A stretch of DNA of 64,000 nt. Origin: Bifidobacterium phasiani. GTDB taxonomy: Bacteria; Actinomycetota; Actinomycetes; Actinomycetales; Bifidobacteriaceae. The position numbers were made by a program, and so were the translations under genes. A model generated the notes under the pieces. That model made no database searches. It saw only the letters and a program-made list of their open reading frames with translations, and was not told the DNA's origin. The stretch covers positions 1-64,000 of the forward strand of contig NZ_JAHBBD010000016.1 in the NCBI RefSeq assembly GCF_019331775.1, read 5' to 3'. Of this stretch, positions 15,867 to 26,600 are shown one piece after another; within the stretch, counting starts at the first letter, position 1; each line of letters starts with the position of its first letter.

Positions 15867-16107
15867 CCGTCATAAATCCTCCATCGTCGAGCATCGTTGG
15901 AATCTCAAGGGAACCCAAGCCCGTTCGCCGGACCCGGTCGGATCCGAGACGCCGTCGGCGCCTCCCGCCGGTCATATGACGGGGCGGTTTCCCGAGGTCC
16001 CCGGCGACGTGTGCGAGGGAGTCAAAAGCGCCCGAGCGCAGCCGGACCCCGTTGGGGCCGGACGCCGTCCCCGCGGACCGCAGTACGACAGAGAGAGGAT
16101 TCATCAA

Positions 16108-17745
16108 GTGAACCGCAAGAAAGTTATCGCCGCCATCGCCTCCGTGGCGGCCGTGGCCTCGCTGGCCGCATGCGGCGTGCGCGACGACGCCGCCACCGAC
16201 GCCACGACGAACGACTCTTCCACCATCACCATCGGCACCACCGACAAGATCACCAGCCTCGACCCGGCCGGCTCCTACGACAACGGCTCGTACGCCGTGC
16301 AGATCCAGGTGTTCCCGTTCCTGTACGCGCAGGACTACAACACCTCCGAGCTCAGCCCGGACATCGCCGCCGACGACGGCACCTGGAGCGAGGACGGCAC
16401 CCAGTTCACCGTCAAGCTCAAGGAGGGCCTGACCTTCGCCAACGGCAACCCGCTGACGGCCTCCGACGTCAAGTTCTCCTTCGACCGCATCACGGCCATC
16501 AACGATCCCAACGGCCCGGTCTCCCTGCTGGCCAACATCACCTCCGTCGACGCCCCGGACGACACCACCGTGGTGTTCAACGCCGCCGTGCCGTTCGACG
16601 TGACCCTCAAGCAGGTGCTCTCCAGCCCCGCCGGCCCGATCGTCGACGAGGACGTGTTCAGCGCGGACGCGCTGACCGACGCCGACGCGATCGTCGAGGG
16701 GAACGCCTTCGCCGGCCCGTACACGCTGACCTCGTTCACGCTCAACGAGACCGCCTCCTACGCCAGGAACGACAGCTACGAAGGCCTGACCCCGGCGCAG
16801 AACGACGCCGTGCAGGTGCAGTACTTCGCCGACACCTCGAACCTGAAGATGGCCATCGAGCAGGGCCAGGTCGACATCGCGTTCCGCTCGCTGACCCCGA
16901 CCGACATCGAGGACCTGTCCTCCAACGACGACATCAACATCGTCGAGGGCCCGGGCGGCGAGGAGCGCTTCCTGGCGTTCAACTTCAAGATCCAGCCCTA
17001 CGGCGAGTCCCAGCCCGACGCCGACGCCGACAAGGCCAAGGCCGTCCGCCAGGCCGTCGCCGCGCTGATCGACCGCGAGGACCTCTCCGAGCGCGTGTAC
17101 AAGGGCACCTACACCCCGATGTACTCCTACATCCCCGACGGCCTCGAGGGCCACGACGACACGCTGAAGGCCGCCTACGGCGACGGCGAGGGCGGTCCCG
17201 ACGCCGACCAGGCCGCGCAGATCCTGGCCGACGCGGGCGTCGAGACCCCGGTGGCCCTGAACCTGCAGTACAACGGCGACCACTACGGCTCCAGCTCCGC
17301 CGACGAGTACGCGGCCATCAAGTCGCAGCTCGAGGACAGCGGCCTGTTCACCGTCGACCTGCAGCAGACCGAGTGGACCCAGTACAGCGAGCAGCGCCTG
17401 GTGACCGACGACTCCGACGGCTCCTACCCGGCCTACCAGCTCGGCTGGTTCCCGGACTACTCCGATCCGGACAACTACCTGTCCCCGTTCTTCCGCGACG
17501 GCAACTTCGTCATGAACGGCTACACGAACGAGCAGGTCAACACCCTGATCACCGACCAGGCCGGCGAGCAGGACCACGACGCCCGCATCCAGATGCTCGA
17601 GCAGATCCAGGACCTCGTGACCGAGGACGTGCCGACCATCCCGCTGCTGCAGGGCGCCCAGACCGCGGCGACCCGCACGAACATCGACGGCGTCGTGCTC
17701 GATGCCTCGTTCCGATTCCGCTACGCCTCGGTGACCAAGTCCTGA
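16108..17745 (+). CDS. Oligopeptide-type ABC importer, solute-binding lipoprotein (SBP family 5)
   Basis: This 545-residue lipoprotein binds extracellular substrate for the importer encoded next to it. It starts at GTG 16108 after AGAGAGGA. The signal peptide MNRKKVIAAIASVAAVASLAAC ends at lipobox LAAC. The mature part has the family-5 pattern GTTDKITSLDPAGSYDNGS and LKEGLTFANGNPLTASDVKFSFDRI. The family binds peptides, but some members bind oligosaccharides. In a glycan locus, glycopeptide or amino-sugar oligosaccharide uptake is plausible. A hairpin follows the gene inside the operon. Confidence 0.9.
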   Translation: MNRKKVIAAIASVAAVASLAACGVRDDAATDATTNDSSTITIGTTDKITSLDPAGSYDNGSYAVQIQVFPFLYAQDYNTSELSPDIAADDGTWSEDGTQFTVKLKEGLTFANGNPLTASDVKFSFDRITAINDPNGPVSLLANITSVDAPDDTTVVFNAAVPFDVTLKQVLSSPAGPIVDEDVFSADALTDADAIVEGNAFAGPYTLTSFTLNETASYARNDSYEGLTPAQNDAVQVQYFADTSNLKMAIEQGQVDIAFRSLTPTDIEDLSSNDDINIVEGPGGEERFLAFNFKIQPYGESQPDADADKAKAVRQAVAALIDREDLSERVYKGTYTPMYSYIPDGLEGHDDTLKAAYGDGEGGPDADQAAQILADAGVETPVALNLQYNGDHYGSSSADEYAAIKSQLEDSGLFTVDLQQTEWTQYSEQRLVTDDSDGSYPAYQLGWFPDYSDPDNYLSPFFRDGNFVMNGYTNEQVNTLITDQAGEQDHDARIQMLEQIQDLVTEDVPTIPLLQGAQTAATRTNIDGVVLDASFRFRYASVTKS

Positions 17746-17761
17746 AGCCATAGCCATCCGT

Positions 17762-17806
17762 AGGATGCTGGGGGTCCTCCTCTCTCGTCGGGATCCCCAG
17801 CATCCT
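17762..17806 (+). terminator. Intra-operonic hairpin after the binding-protein gene
   Basis: A 12-bp stem (17762-17773 with 17795-17806) lies between the binding-protein and permease genes. It could stabilise the upstream mRNA or partly terminate, giving more binding protein than permease. Confidence 0.55.
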
Positions 17807-17850
17807 CGTACCTATCACCGTATGACCACATGTCCGCAAGGAGCAGTCGC

Positions 17851-18963
17851 GTGACGCATCAACACACCCAGGCGGAAGCGGTCGAATCACCCAAGAAGCC
17901 GGCCAAGGGCAAGGCCGGGGCCGCCAAGAAGAACAGGCTGTCGGGCGGCTTCTTCCGATTCGTCATCACCCGTTTCCTGCTGATCATCCCCACCGTCTTC
18001 ATCCTGGTGACCGTCGTCTTCTTCGTGATGCGCGCCACCGGCGATCCGATCACCGCCGCCCAGGGCGGCCGCCTCAGCCCCGACGAGCTGCAGCGGCGCA
18101 TCCACGAGGCCGGCTACGACCGCCCGCTGCTCGTGCAGTACGTCGAATACCTCGGCAACCTGCTGCACGGCGACCTCGGCACCACGGTCACCGACAACCA
18201 GCCGGTGATCTCCATCCTGACCCGCTACGGCGCCGCGACCTTCGAGCTGGCGATCCTGGCGCTCATCGTCGCGCTGGTCGTCGGCATCGTGCTCGGGCGC
18301 ATCGCGGCCAAGCACCGCGACCGGCTCGCCGACGCCGGCATCCGCACCTTCGCGATCCTGTGCTACGCGACCCCGGTGTTCTTCCTCGGCCTCATGCTCA
18401 AGCTCGTCTTCTCGGTGTGGCTCGGCTGGCTGCCGTCCTCCGGGCGCGCGTCGCTGGCCAGCCAGGCGCAGTTCGACCGCCTGATCCGGCCCACCGGCTT
18501 CTACATCATCGACGCGCTGCAGCTGGGCGACCCGGCCGTGCTGCTCGACGTGCTGCGCCACGCGGTGCTGCCCGCCCTGGCGCTGGGCCTGCTGACCGCC
18601 GGCGTGTTCATCCGCCTGGTGCGCACCAACGTGATCTCCACCTACAACTCCGGCTACGTCGAGGCCGCCCGCTCGCGCGGCGTGAGCGAGAAGCGCCTGC
18701 TGTCCAAGCACGCGTGGAAGCCCGCGCTGATCCCGATCATCACCGTGATGGGCATGCAGATCGCCGTCATGCTCGCCGGCGCCGTGCTCACCGAGACCAC
18801 CTTCGAATGGAAGGGCCTGGGCTTCATGCTCTCGAACTACCTCAAGGCGCGCGACTTCGTCGCCGTCCAGGGCATCGTCATCCTGATCGCGATCATCGTG
18901 TCGGTGGCCAACTTCATCGTCGACGTGGTCAGCGCCCTTATCGACCCGAGAGTGAGGTACTGA
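17851..18963 (+). CDS. ABC importer permease, OppB/DppB type
   Basis: This 370-residue inner-membrane permease has an unusually long basic N-terminal cytoplasmic segment (about 30 residues rich in Lys and Ala). The first membrane helix begins FVITRFLLIIPTVFILVTVV. The EAA loop that contacts the ATPase reads YVEAARSRGVSEKRLL. The start is taken as GTG 17851 because AAGGAG lies seven bases upstream; an ATG at 17830 is in frame but has no such site. oppC-type permease follows after 2 bp, so the genes are co-transcribed. Confidence 0.92.
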   Translation: MTHQHTQAEAVESPKKPAKGKAGAAKKNRLSGGFFRFVITRFLLIIPTVFILVTVVFFVMRATGDPITAAQGGRLSPDELQRRIHEAGYDRPLLVQYVEYLGNLLHGDLGTTVTDNQPVISILTRYGAATFELAILALIVALVVGIVLGRIAAKHRDRLADAGIRTFAILCYATPVFFLGLMLKLVFSVWLGWLPSSGRASLASQAQFDRLIRPTGFYIIDALQLGDPAVLLDVLRHAVLPALALGLLTAGVFIRLVRTNVISTYNSGYVEAARSRGVSEKRLLSKHAWKPALIPIITVMGMQIAVMLAGAVLTETTFEWKGLGFMLSNYLKARDFVAVQGIVILIAIIVSVANFIVDVVSALIDPRVRY

Positions 18964-18965
18964 AC

Positions 18966-20081
18966 ATGTCCGACGCAACCAAGGTCACCGTCCCCGGCGA
19001 CAACCGGCTCGCCGGCCTGAACGTCGGCCGCAGGACCTCGTTCTTCGGCAGGCTGCCGATCGTGCGCGACCTGAGGATCGCGGTCGGCTGGCAGAAGGCC
19101 ATGCTCGTCGTGGGCCTGGTCATCACGGCGTTCTTCCTGCTCGTGGCGATCTTCGCGCCCGTCATCGCGCCGTACGGCTACTCGCAGATCCGCGGCGACG
19201 ACGGCACCGCGTTCCCGACGCAGGCTCCGCCCAGCGCCGAGCACATCTGGGGCACCACCGTCGGCGGCTTCGACGTGTTCAGCCGCGTGGTGTGGGGCGC
19301 CCGCACCGCGGTCATCGCGATCATCGTGGCCGTGATCCTCTCGATCTTCATCGGCGTGTTCCTCGGCCTGGTCTCCGGCTACTTCGGCGGCTGGATCGAC
19401 CGCGTGCTCGTCGTGATCGCCGACGCCATCTACTCGTTCCCCTCGCTGCTGCTCGCCATCCTCATGGCCATCATGATCTCGGGCGGCCAGTCCAGCCTGT
19501 GGGGCGGCATCCTGGCCTCCGGCATCTCGATCACCGTGGTCTACATCCCGCAGTACTTCCGCACGATCCGCGCCGAGGTCATGCGCATCAAGGGCTCCGC
19601 CTACGTGGAGTCCGCCAAGGTGGTCGGCGCCTCGACGTGGCGCATCATGACCAGCCACCTGCTGCGCAACTCGACCCGCACGCTGCCGGTGATCCTGACC
19701 CTCAACTCCTCCGAGGCGATCCTGACGCTCGCCGGCCTGGGCTTCCTGGGCTTCGGCATCGAGCCGACCGCCGCCGCCGAATGGGGCTACGACCTGAACC
19801 GCGCGGTCGCCGACGTGACCGCCGGCATCTGGTGGACCGCCGTGTTCCCGGGCCTGGCGATCGTGCTGATCGTGCTGGGCATCACGCTGGTGGGCGAGTC
19901 GCTCAACGACCTCGCCGACCCGCGCCTGCGCGCCCGCAAGTCCGCGGGCGAGGTCATCGGCTCGATCGAGGACACCTCCGTCGAGCCGAAGGTCGAGCCG
20001 AGCGCCGACAACGAGCTGGCCAACGAGCTGATGGCCGCCGAGCATCACGACACGACCGGAAAGGAGCCCGGCAATGAGTGA
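18966..20081 (+). CDS. ABC importer permease, OppC/DppC type
   Basis: This 371-residue membrane protein pairs with the OppB-type permease. It has an N-terminal helix (MLVVGLVITAFFLLVAIFAP), the periplasmic segment HIWGTTVGGFDVFSRVVWGART typical of OppC, and EAA loop YVESAKVVGASTWRIM. The charged C-terminal tail of about 40 residues is longer than usual. Its last bases overlap the ATPase start by 8 bp, which indicates translational coupling. Confidence 0.92.
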   Translation: MSDATKVTVPGDNRLAGLNVGRRTSFFGRLPIVRDLRIAVGWQKAMLVVGLVITAFFLLVAIFAPVIAPYGYSQIRGDDGTAFPTQAPPSAEHIWGTTVGGFDVFSRVVWGARTAVIAIIVAVILSIFIGVFLGLVSGYFGGWIDRVLVVIADAIYSFPSLLLAILMAIMISGGQSSLWGGILASGISITVVYIPQYFRTIRAEVMRIKGSAYVESAKVVGASTWRIMTSHLLRNSTRTLPVILTLNSSEAILTLAGLGFLGFGIEPTAAAEWGYDLNRAVADVTAGIWWTAVFPGLAIVLIVLGITLVGESLNDLADPRLRARKSAGEVIGSIEDTSVEPKVEPSADNELANELMAAEHHDTTGKEPGNE

Positions 20082-21804
20082 GCAGACCGCGACGGCGACG
20101 ACCGCCCCCGGCGGCAACCTCGCCGAGATCAGGGACCTCAGCGTCTCGTTCATGACCGACGCCGGATCGATCAAGGCCGTGGACGGGGTGAACTTCACGA
20201 TCCCGCGGGGCACCGTGGTCGGCGTGGTGGGCGAGTCGGGCTCCGGCAAGTCCGTGACCGCGCGCTCGATCATCAAGCTGCTGCCCGAGACCGCCACGAC
20301 CTCCGGCGCCGTGATGCTCTCCCGGCGCGACGGCTCCGGCGAGCTCGACGTGCTGTCGCTGTCAGGCGAGGACCTGCGGCGCATGCGCGGCAGCGAGGCG
20401 GCGATGGTGTTCCAGGAGCCGAACTCGGTGCTCAACCCGGTCTACACGATCGGCTGGCAGATCGAGGAGGGCCTGCGCGCCCACGGCATGAAGGACAAGA
20501 AGGAGCTGCGCGCCAAGGCCGTCGACATCCTCAAGAAGGTCGGCATCCCGGACGCCGAGACGCGCGTGGACTACTATCCGCACCAGTTCTCCGGCGGCCA
20601 GAAGCAGCGCATCGTCATCGCGATGGCGCTGGTGCTCAACCCCGGCCTGATCCTGGCCGACGAGCCGACCACCGCCCTCGACGTGACCGTGCAGGCCGAG
20701 ATCCTCGACCTGCTGCGCCTGGCCAAGGACGAGTTCGGAGCCAGCGTGCTGATCATCACGCACAACATGGGCGTGGTCGCCGACCTGGCCGACCAGGTGG
20801 TGGTCATGTACCGCGGCCATGTGGTCGAGCAGGGCGACGTCGAGCAGGTGTTCTACCACCCGCGGCACGACTACACCAAGCGGCTGCTGGCCGCCGTGCC
20901 GCGCATCGGCCAGAAGCTGGTCGTGCGCGACCTGGACGGCCATGTCATCGAGCGCGAGGACGACTGGCGCGACCAGCCGCTCGCCGTCGAGGCCAAGGGT
21001 CTGACGATCACGTACCCGGGCCGCCTGATGCAGCCCGACTTCGTGGCCGTCGACGGCATCGACTTCGAGATCCACCGCTCCGAGGTGCTCGGCCTGGTGG
21101 GCGAGTCCGGTTCGGGCAAGTCGACCACCGGCCGCGCGATCGCCGGCCTGCAGAAGGTCTCCGGCGGCTCGCTCAAGGTGCTCGGCGTGGAGATGAACGG
21201 CGTGCGGGAGCGCGACTTCAAGCCCAAGCGCGCCGACATCGGCTTCGTGTTCCAGGACCCGGGCAGCTCGTTCAACCCGCTGATGACCATCGCGCAGAAC
21301 GTGGCCGAGCCGCTGATCGTGCACAAGAGGTATCCGGACGCGGCCGCGGCCCGCGACTACGTGGGCGACCTGCTCGAGCTGGTCCAGCTGCCGCGCGTGT
21401 ACATGAACCGGTTCCCGCACGAGCTGTCGGGCGGCCAGCGCCAGCGCGCCTCGCTGGCCCGCGCCTTGGCGCTCAAGCCGTCGCTGCTGATCGCCGACGA
21501 GCCGACCTCCGCGCTCGACGTGTCCGTGCAGGCCAAGGTGCTCGAGCTGTTCAAGCGCCTGCAGGCCGAGATCGGCTTCGCCTGCCTGTTCATCACGCAC
21601 GACCTGGCCGTCGTCGACATGCTCGCCGACCGCGTCATGGTGATGCACAAGGGCCGGATCGTCGAGCACGGCGACGCCGACGACATCATGCGCCGCCCGC
21701 AGCATCCGTACACCCGCAAGCTGATGGCCTCGCTGCCGGTGCCGGACCCGCGCGAGCAGCGGGCGCACCGCGCCGAGCTGCACGCCCTGCTGGCGCAGGA
21801 GTGA
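20074..21804 (+). CDS. Fused double ABC ATPase of the oligopeptide-type importer (OppDF)
   Basis: This 576-residue protein carries both nucleotide-binding domains in one chain. Domain 1 has Walker A GESGSGKSVTAR, signature FSGGQKQR and Walker B LILADEPTTALD. Domain 2 has Walker A GESGSGKSTTGR, signature LSGGQRQR and Walker B LLIADEPTSALD. Fused OppDF proteins are common in actinobacteria. The operon ends at the bidirectional terminator at 21831. Confidence 0.94.
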   Translation: MSEQTATATTAPGGNLAEIRDLSVSFMTDAGSIKAVDGVNFTIPRGTVVGVVGESGSGKSVTARSIIKLLPETATTSGAVMLSRRDGSGELDVLSLSGEDLRRMRGSEAAMVFQEPNSVLNPVYTIGWQIEEGLRAHGMKDKKELRAKAVDILKKVGIPDAETRVDYYPHQFSGGQKQRIVIAMALVLNPGLILADEPTTALDVTVQAEILDLLRLAKDEFGASVLIITHNMGVVADLADQVVVMYRGHVVEQGDVEQVFYHPRHDYTKRLLAAVPRIGQKLVVRDLDGHVIEREDDWRDQPLAVEAKGLTITYPGRLMQPDFVAVDGIDFEIHRSEVLGLVGESGSGKSTTGRAIAGLQKVSGGSLKVLGVEMNGVRERDFKPKRADIGFVFQDPGSSFNPLMTIAQNVAEPLIVHKRYPDAAAARDYVGDLLELVQLPRVYMNRFPHELSGGQRQRASLARALALKPSLLIADEPTSALDVSVQAKVLELFKRLQAEIGFACLFITHDLAVVDMLADRVMVMHKGRIVEHGDADDIMRRPQHPYTRKLMASLPVPDPREQRAHRAELHALLAQE

Positions 21805-21830
21805 GCCGGCCGGACGGAACGAACGAATAA

Positions 21831-21896
21831 ACGGTGCCGGGCGTGCGTGGCGCCGATCGCCGATGAGCGGTCGACGCCACGCACGCCCGGCACCGT
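21831..21896. terminator. Bidirectional terminator between the ATPase and GH125 genes
   Basis: A perfect 22-bp stem (21831-21852 with 21875-21896) lies between convergent genes, with TCTT on the right and AATAA on the left side. Confidence 0.85.
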
Positions 21897-21955
21897 TCTT
21901 GTCGTCGGCGCATGCGAGTCGCGCCGCGCCGCGCATGCGCCCGGGAGAGGGAGGG

Positions 21956-23251
21956 TCAGCGCCTGACCCGGATGCCGAAGTAGTCCATGACCAGCTCGCA
22001 GAACATCATGTTCGACCACGAGAACCATTCGCGCGTGAACCGCGTCGGGTCGTCGACGCACACGCCCTCGTGCATGAGGTGCGTGCCGGCGTCGATGGCG
22101 ACGAGGTTGTCGAGGATCGCGGCCTTCTCGTCGCGGCTCGTGGAGGTCAGCCCCTGCACCGACAGCGCGATCGGCCACACGTAGCGCGGCGGCGTGTGCG
22201 GCGAGCCGATGCCCCTGGCGTGCTCGCCCTCGTAGTAGAACGGGTTCTCCTGGCTCAGCAGCGTGCGCCGGGTCGCCAGGTACAGCGGGTCGTCGGCGGC
22301 GCAGTAGCCCAGATACGGCGCGGACATCAGGCTGGGCACGTTGCTGTCGTCCATCAGCAGCGCGTGCCCGAGGCCGTCGACCTCGTAGGCCCAGACGGTC
22401 TCGCCGGCGGCGTTGCGCGTCGTGCCGTGCCCGCGCAGTCCGGCGTCGATCGACTCGCGCAGCGCCCTTGCCCGCGCGGCGATGCCGGCGTCGTCGAGGA
22501 TGTCGGTGAAGATGCGCTCGACGTAGCCCATCACGACGACCGCGAACATGTTGGCCGGCACGAGGTAGTGGTAGGTGCAGGCGTCGTCGCTGGGGCGGAA
22601 GCCGCTCCAGGTCATGCCGGTGCGCCCGACCGCCGAGCCGCGCCCGTCGGCGCCCAGGCTTTCGGTGGGGATGTCGCAGTCGCGGATGAAGAAGTACGGC
22701 GAGTCCTCATGGTGCCGCTCGAGCTCGAGCACGTCGAGGATGCGGCGGATGCCGGCGACGAAGACGTCGTCGAACTGCGAGACGCGGCCGGTGTTCGCGT
22801 GCAGCAGCCATGCCAGCTGGATCGGGTAGCACAGCGAGTCCAGCTCGTACTTGCGTTCCCAGAGCCAGGGGCTGGAGAAGTCGGAGCGGTCGCCCGGATC
22901 CCAGGTGCGCCCGTTGGGCTCCTCGTTGAAGGCGTTCGCGTACGGGTCGATGGCGATGTAGCGGAACTGGCGGCGCACCAGCCCCTCGATCATCGCGGCG
23001 AGGTCGTCGTCCTCGGCGGCGATCGGCAGATAGGGGCGCACCTGCGCGGTCGAGTCGCGCAGCCACATCGCGGGGATGTCGCCGGTGAGCAGGAACGTCG
23101 TGCCGTCCTCGTGGCGGTTGACGGTGGTGGTGAGCGTGTTGGCGAACGCGGCGTTGAAGTCCTCGGCCCAGTTCGCGTGCTCGTCGCCGCACAGTGCGGT
23201 GATGCGGTCCATGAACCGCTGGACGGATTGCGGGACGGATTCGTATGGCAT
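21956..23251 (-). CDS. GH125 exo-alpha-1,6-mannosidase
   Basis: This 431-residue cytoplasmic enzyme matches GH125 (formerly DUF1237) across its length. Clear motifs are [20 protein letters not shown] (57-76), [38 protein letters not shown] and [19 protein letters not shown]. Asp222 and Glu395 align with the catalytic acid and base of characterised clostridial GH125 enzymes. It removes alpha-1,6-linked mannose, as in N-glycan arms. The ATG at 23251 has AAGGAG upstream; the longer frame to 23350 does not. It is divergent from the GH38 genes across a region with three palindromic operators. Confidence 0.93.
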   Translation of the reverse strand: MPYESVPQSVQRFMDRITALCGDEHANWAEDFNAAFANTLTTTVNRHEDGTTFLLTGDIPAMWLRDSTAQVRPYLPIAAEDDDLAAMIEGLVRRQFRYIAIDPYANAFNEEPNGRTWDPGDRSDFSSPWLWERKYELDSLCYPIQLAWLLHANTGRVSQFDDVFVAGIRRILDVLELERHHEDSPYFFIRDCDIPTESLGADGRGSAVGRTGMTWSGFRPSDDACTYHYLVPANMFAVVVMGYVERIFTDILDDAGIAARARALRESIDAGLRGHGTTRNAAGETVWAYEVDGLGHALLMDDSNVPSLMSAPYLGYCAADDPLYLATRRTLLSQENPFYYEGEHARGIGSPHTPPRYVWPIALSVQGLTSTSRDEKAAILDNLVAIDAGTHLMHEGVCVDDPTRFTREWFSWSNMMFCELVMDYFGIRVRR

Positions 23252-23351
23252 GGTGATTGGCTCCTTTGCGGCTGGCGACGCCGGCATGACCCGTACAGGA
23301 CAATCGTAGCGGCGTGGCGGGATGCAGTGTCGCGTTCGTGACCGTTCCATT

Positions 23352-23365
23352 CTAAACCGATTTAG
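23352..23365. promoter_or_regulatory. LacI-type operator CTAAACCGATTTAG upstream of the GH125 gene
   Basis: A perfect 5-bp inverted repeat with central CG lies 100 bp upstream of the GH125 start. It differs by only one base from the site in front of the GH38 gene. The probable ligand is the LacI protein encoded at 37063. Confidence 0.6.
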
Positions 23366-23422
23366 TTTTAACGGGGAGATGTCGGGGGTGTCGTGCGTCG
23401 CCGACGGCTCCGTGTGGTTTGT

Positions 23423-23435
23423 TTAACGTTGTTAA
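23423..23435. promoter_or_regulatory. Candidate operator TTAAC-GTT-GTTAA in the mannosidase divergent region
   Basis: A perfect 5-bp inverted repeat has the same arms and spacer length as 7166-7178. It lies midway between the two LacI-type sites in the 400-bp region 23252-23651, which holds no gene I can support. Confidence 0.42.
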
Positions 23436-23519
23436 CACGCTGAAAAAACATTGGAATAGAGCCAAATCAATGGCATTTTTCCGTTTGCGGCATCGTGGCG
23501 GCCGCTTTCGTGTATGATG

Positions 23520-23537
23520 AACTAAAGCGATTTAGTT
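23520..23537. promoter_or_regulatory. LacI-type operator AACTAAAGCGATTTAGTT upstream of the GH38 genes
   Basis: A perfect 7-bp inverted repeat around GCGA lies 115 bp upstream of the first GH38 start. It directly abuts a TATGAT box at 23513-23518 that could be the -10 element, so bound repressor would block initiation. Confidence 0.62.
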
Positions 23538-23651
23538 CACAACGGTTATGGAGCCGTCGTGCAGACAGGGCCAGGCAGTGGTCTCGCGGGCGCGGTCGCC
23601 CGTGGCCGCTCCCAGGCGTCCGCGCCCGGACCACGAGGCAAAGGAGCACGT

Positions 23652-26600
23652 ATGTTCTTGCACATCGACCAGCAGCTCGAACGCTGCACGCGGGTCATCC
23701 GCCAGCGCGTGCGTCCGCGCGTCCACCCCGTCCTGGCGCATCTGGGCGTGCGCGCCTTCGACATCCCCGGCGAGCCGATGCCCGCCGACGGGTTCTTCGC
23801 GCGCCTGCGCGACGGCGGCGTCGCCTTCGAGCCGTTCGCCGTCGGCGGGCCGTGGGGCACCACCTGGGGCACCACCTGGTTCGAGCTCACCGGCCGCATC
23901 CCGCAGGACGCGCCCGAGGGCATGCCGCTGGAGCTGATGATCGACCTGGGCTGGTACGACCACTCCTGCGGCGGGCACATCGAGGGCCTGGTCTACCGCG
24001 CCGACGGCACTGCCATCAAGGCCGTCCACCCGCTCAACCACTGGGTGCCGCTCGTCGCCGCCGACGGCACGCCGCAGGTGGACGTCGACGCCGACGGCCG
24101 CTTCGTCGTCTACCTGGAGGCCGCGTCGAACCCGCTGCTGCTCGGCGTGCCGCCGTTCATCGAGACCGAGCTGGGGGAGCGGGCCACCGGGCGGCCCGAC
24201 GAGCCGTACGTCTTCCGTTCGGCCGACCTGACCGCCTATGACGCCCGCTTCGAGGAGTACTGGACCGACCTCGACGTCGTCTCGACCGTCATGGCCGAGC
24301 TGGACAAGGACTCGCCGCGTTACTGGCGGATGGCCAAGGCGCTGCAGCGCTCGCTCAACGCCTTCGACGAGCAGCGGCCCGACACGGTGCGGGAGGCGCG
24401 CGCCGCGCTGGCCGACGTGCTCGCCAAACCCGCCAACGCCTCCGCGCTGGACGTCGGCGCCATCGGCCATGCGCACATCGACTCGGCCTGGCTGTGGCCG
24501 GTGCGCGAGACCCGCCGCAAGGTCGCCCGCACCGTCGCCAACGCTCTGGCGCTGATGGACGACGACCCCGAGTTCCGGTACGCGATGAGCTCCGCGCAGC
24601 AGTACGCCTGGCTGGAGCGGGACCATCCCGACCTGTTCGCCCGCATGAAGGCGCGCATCGCCGAAGGCCGGTTCATCCCCGTGGGCGGCATGTGGGTGGA
24701 ATCCGACGGCATGCTGCCGACCGGCGAGTCGCTGATCCGCCAAATCAGCTACGGGCGCCGCTATTTCGAGGAGCGCCTCGGCGTGGAGCCCAAGGGCGTG
24801 TGGCTGCCCGACAGCTTCGGCTACACCGGCTCCTGGCCGCAGATCGCGCGCCGCGCCGGCTACGAGTGGTTCCTCACGCAGAAGATCTCCTGGGGGGACA
24901 CCACCAAGTACCCGCACCACTCCTTCCTGTGGGAGGGCATCGACGGCACGCGCATCTTCACCCACTTCCCGCCCACCGACACCTACGCCGCCTGGATGAC
25001 CGCCAAGGAGCTCGCCTACGGCGAACGCAACTTCCGCGACAAGGACCTGTCCGACAGGGCGCTGATGCTCTTCGGCTTCGGCGACGGCGGCGGCGGGCCC
25101 ACGCGCGAGATGATGCACCACATCCACCGCTTCCATGACCTCGAGGGCGTCAGCCGCGTGCGCATCGAGGCGCCGGACGACTTCTTCCGCGAGGCCCGCG
25201 AACGCATGGAGGCCGAGGCCGGCGAGGAGATGCCGGTGTACAAGGGCGAGCTGTACCTCGAGCTGCACCGCGGCACGCTCACCTCCCAGCAGGCGATGAA
25301 GCGCGGCTGCCGGAGCGAGGAGTCGATGCTGCGCACGGTCGAGTACCTGTGCGCCTGCGCCGCGATCGCCGACCCGTCGTACGCCTACCCGCGCGCCGAG
25401 CTCGACGGGATCTGGACGACGCTGCTGCTCAACCAGTTCCACGACATCCTGCCCGGATCCGGCATCGCCTGGGTGCACCGCGAGGCCCGCGAGGACTACG
25501 CGCGCGACCTGGACCGTCTGCGGGGCATCGTCCGCGCCGCCTGCGACGCGCTGCACGCCGCCGACCCCGTCGCCGACCTGCTGGACGGGGCGCGCATCGC
25601 CCAGTACCGGATCGACGGCCGCGCCTGGACGCCCGTGGCCGACGCGCCGGCCGACGGCGCGGACGTGACGGCCGAGCGCGGGGCCGACGGCGGCGTCACG
25701 CTGCGCAACGGCCTGCTCACGGTCGTCGTCGACCCCGACGGCGCCGTGCGCTCGATCCTGGACGAGACCCGCGGCCGCGACGTGGTGCCCGCCGGCTCCC
25801 GGCTCGGCGTCTACGAGCTGCTCAGGGACGAACCCTCGGTGTACGACGCCTGGGAGATCGAACGCGACGCGCTGCTCATGCACACGGCCATCGACGGCGG
25901 GCGCATCGTCGAGGTCGCCTGCGACGGGCGGTCCGCCCGCGTCGCGGTGCGCACCACGTTCGGCGCCAGCGCCATCGACACCGTCATCGCCCTGCGCCGC
26001 GGCGCCATGGCCCTGGACTTCGAGTGCGCCGTCGACTGGCACGAGCGCGAGCGCTTCCTCAAGGTCGACCTGCCGATCGGCACGGTGGCGACCACCGCGC
26101 AGTACGACAGCCAGTACGGTCTGGTCGGCCGGCCGATCGCCAAGAGCACCGCCAGCGAGGAGGCGAAGTTCGAGAGCTGCACGCAGCGCTTCGTGCTCGT
26201 CGCCGAACCCGACTACGCGGTCGCGGTCGTCAACGACTCGATCTACGGCTCGGACCTCGCCCCGATCGCCGCCGACCCGGCCGCGGGGCGCGACGCGGGC
26301 ACGATGGTCCGCCTGTCGCTGCTCAGCGCGCCGGTCTACCCCGACCCGCGCACCGACATCGGCGCGCACCGCTTCGCCTGGAGCGTGCTGGCCGACGCGA
26401 CCCTCGAGCGCACGCTCGAGACCGCCGCGACCGTCAACGCGCCCGCGCTCGACGGGGTGCCCGCCATCGAGCCGCCGGTGCGGTTGGACGTGCACGGCGG
26501 CGTCGCGGTCATCGACTGGATCAAGCTCGCCGACGACGGCTCCGGCGATCTGATCGTGCGCCTGTACGAGGCGGCCGGCGGCCATGCCGAGGCGAGCCTG

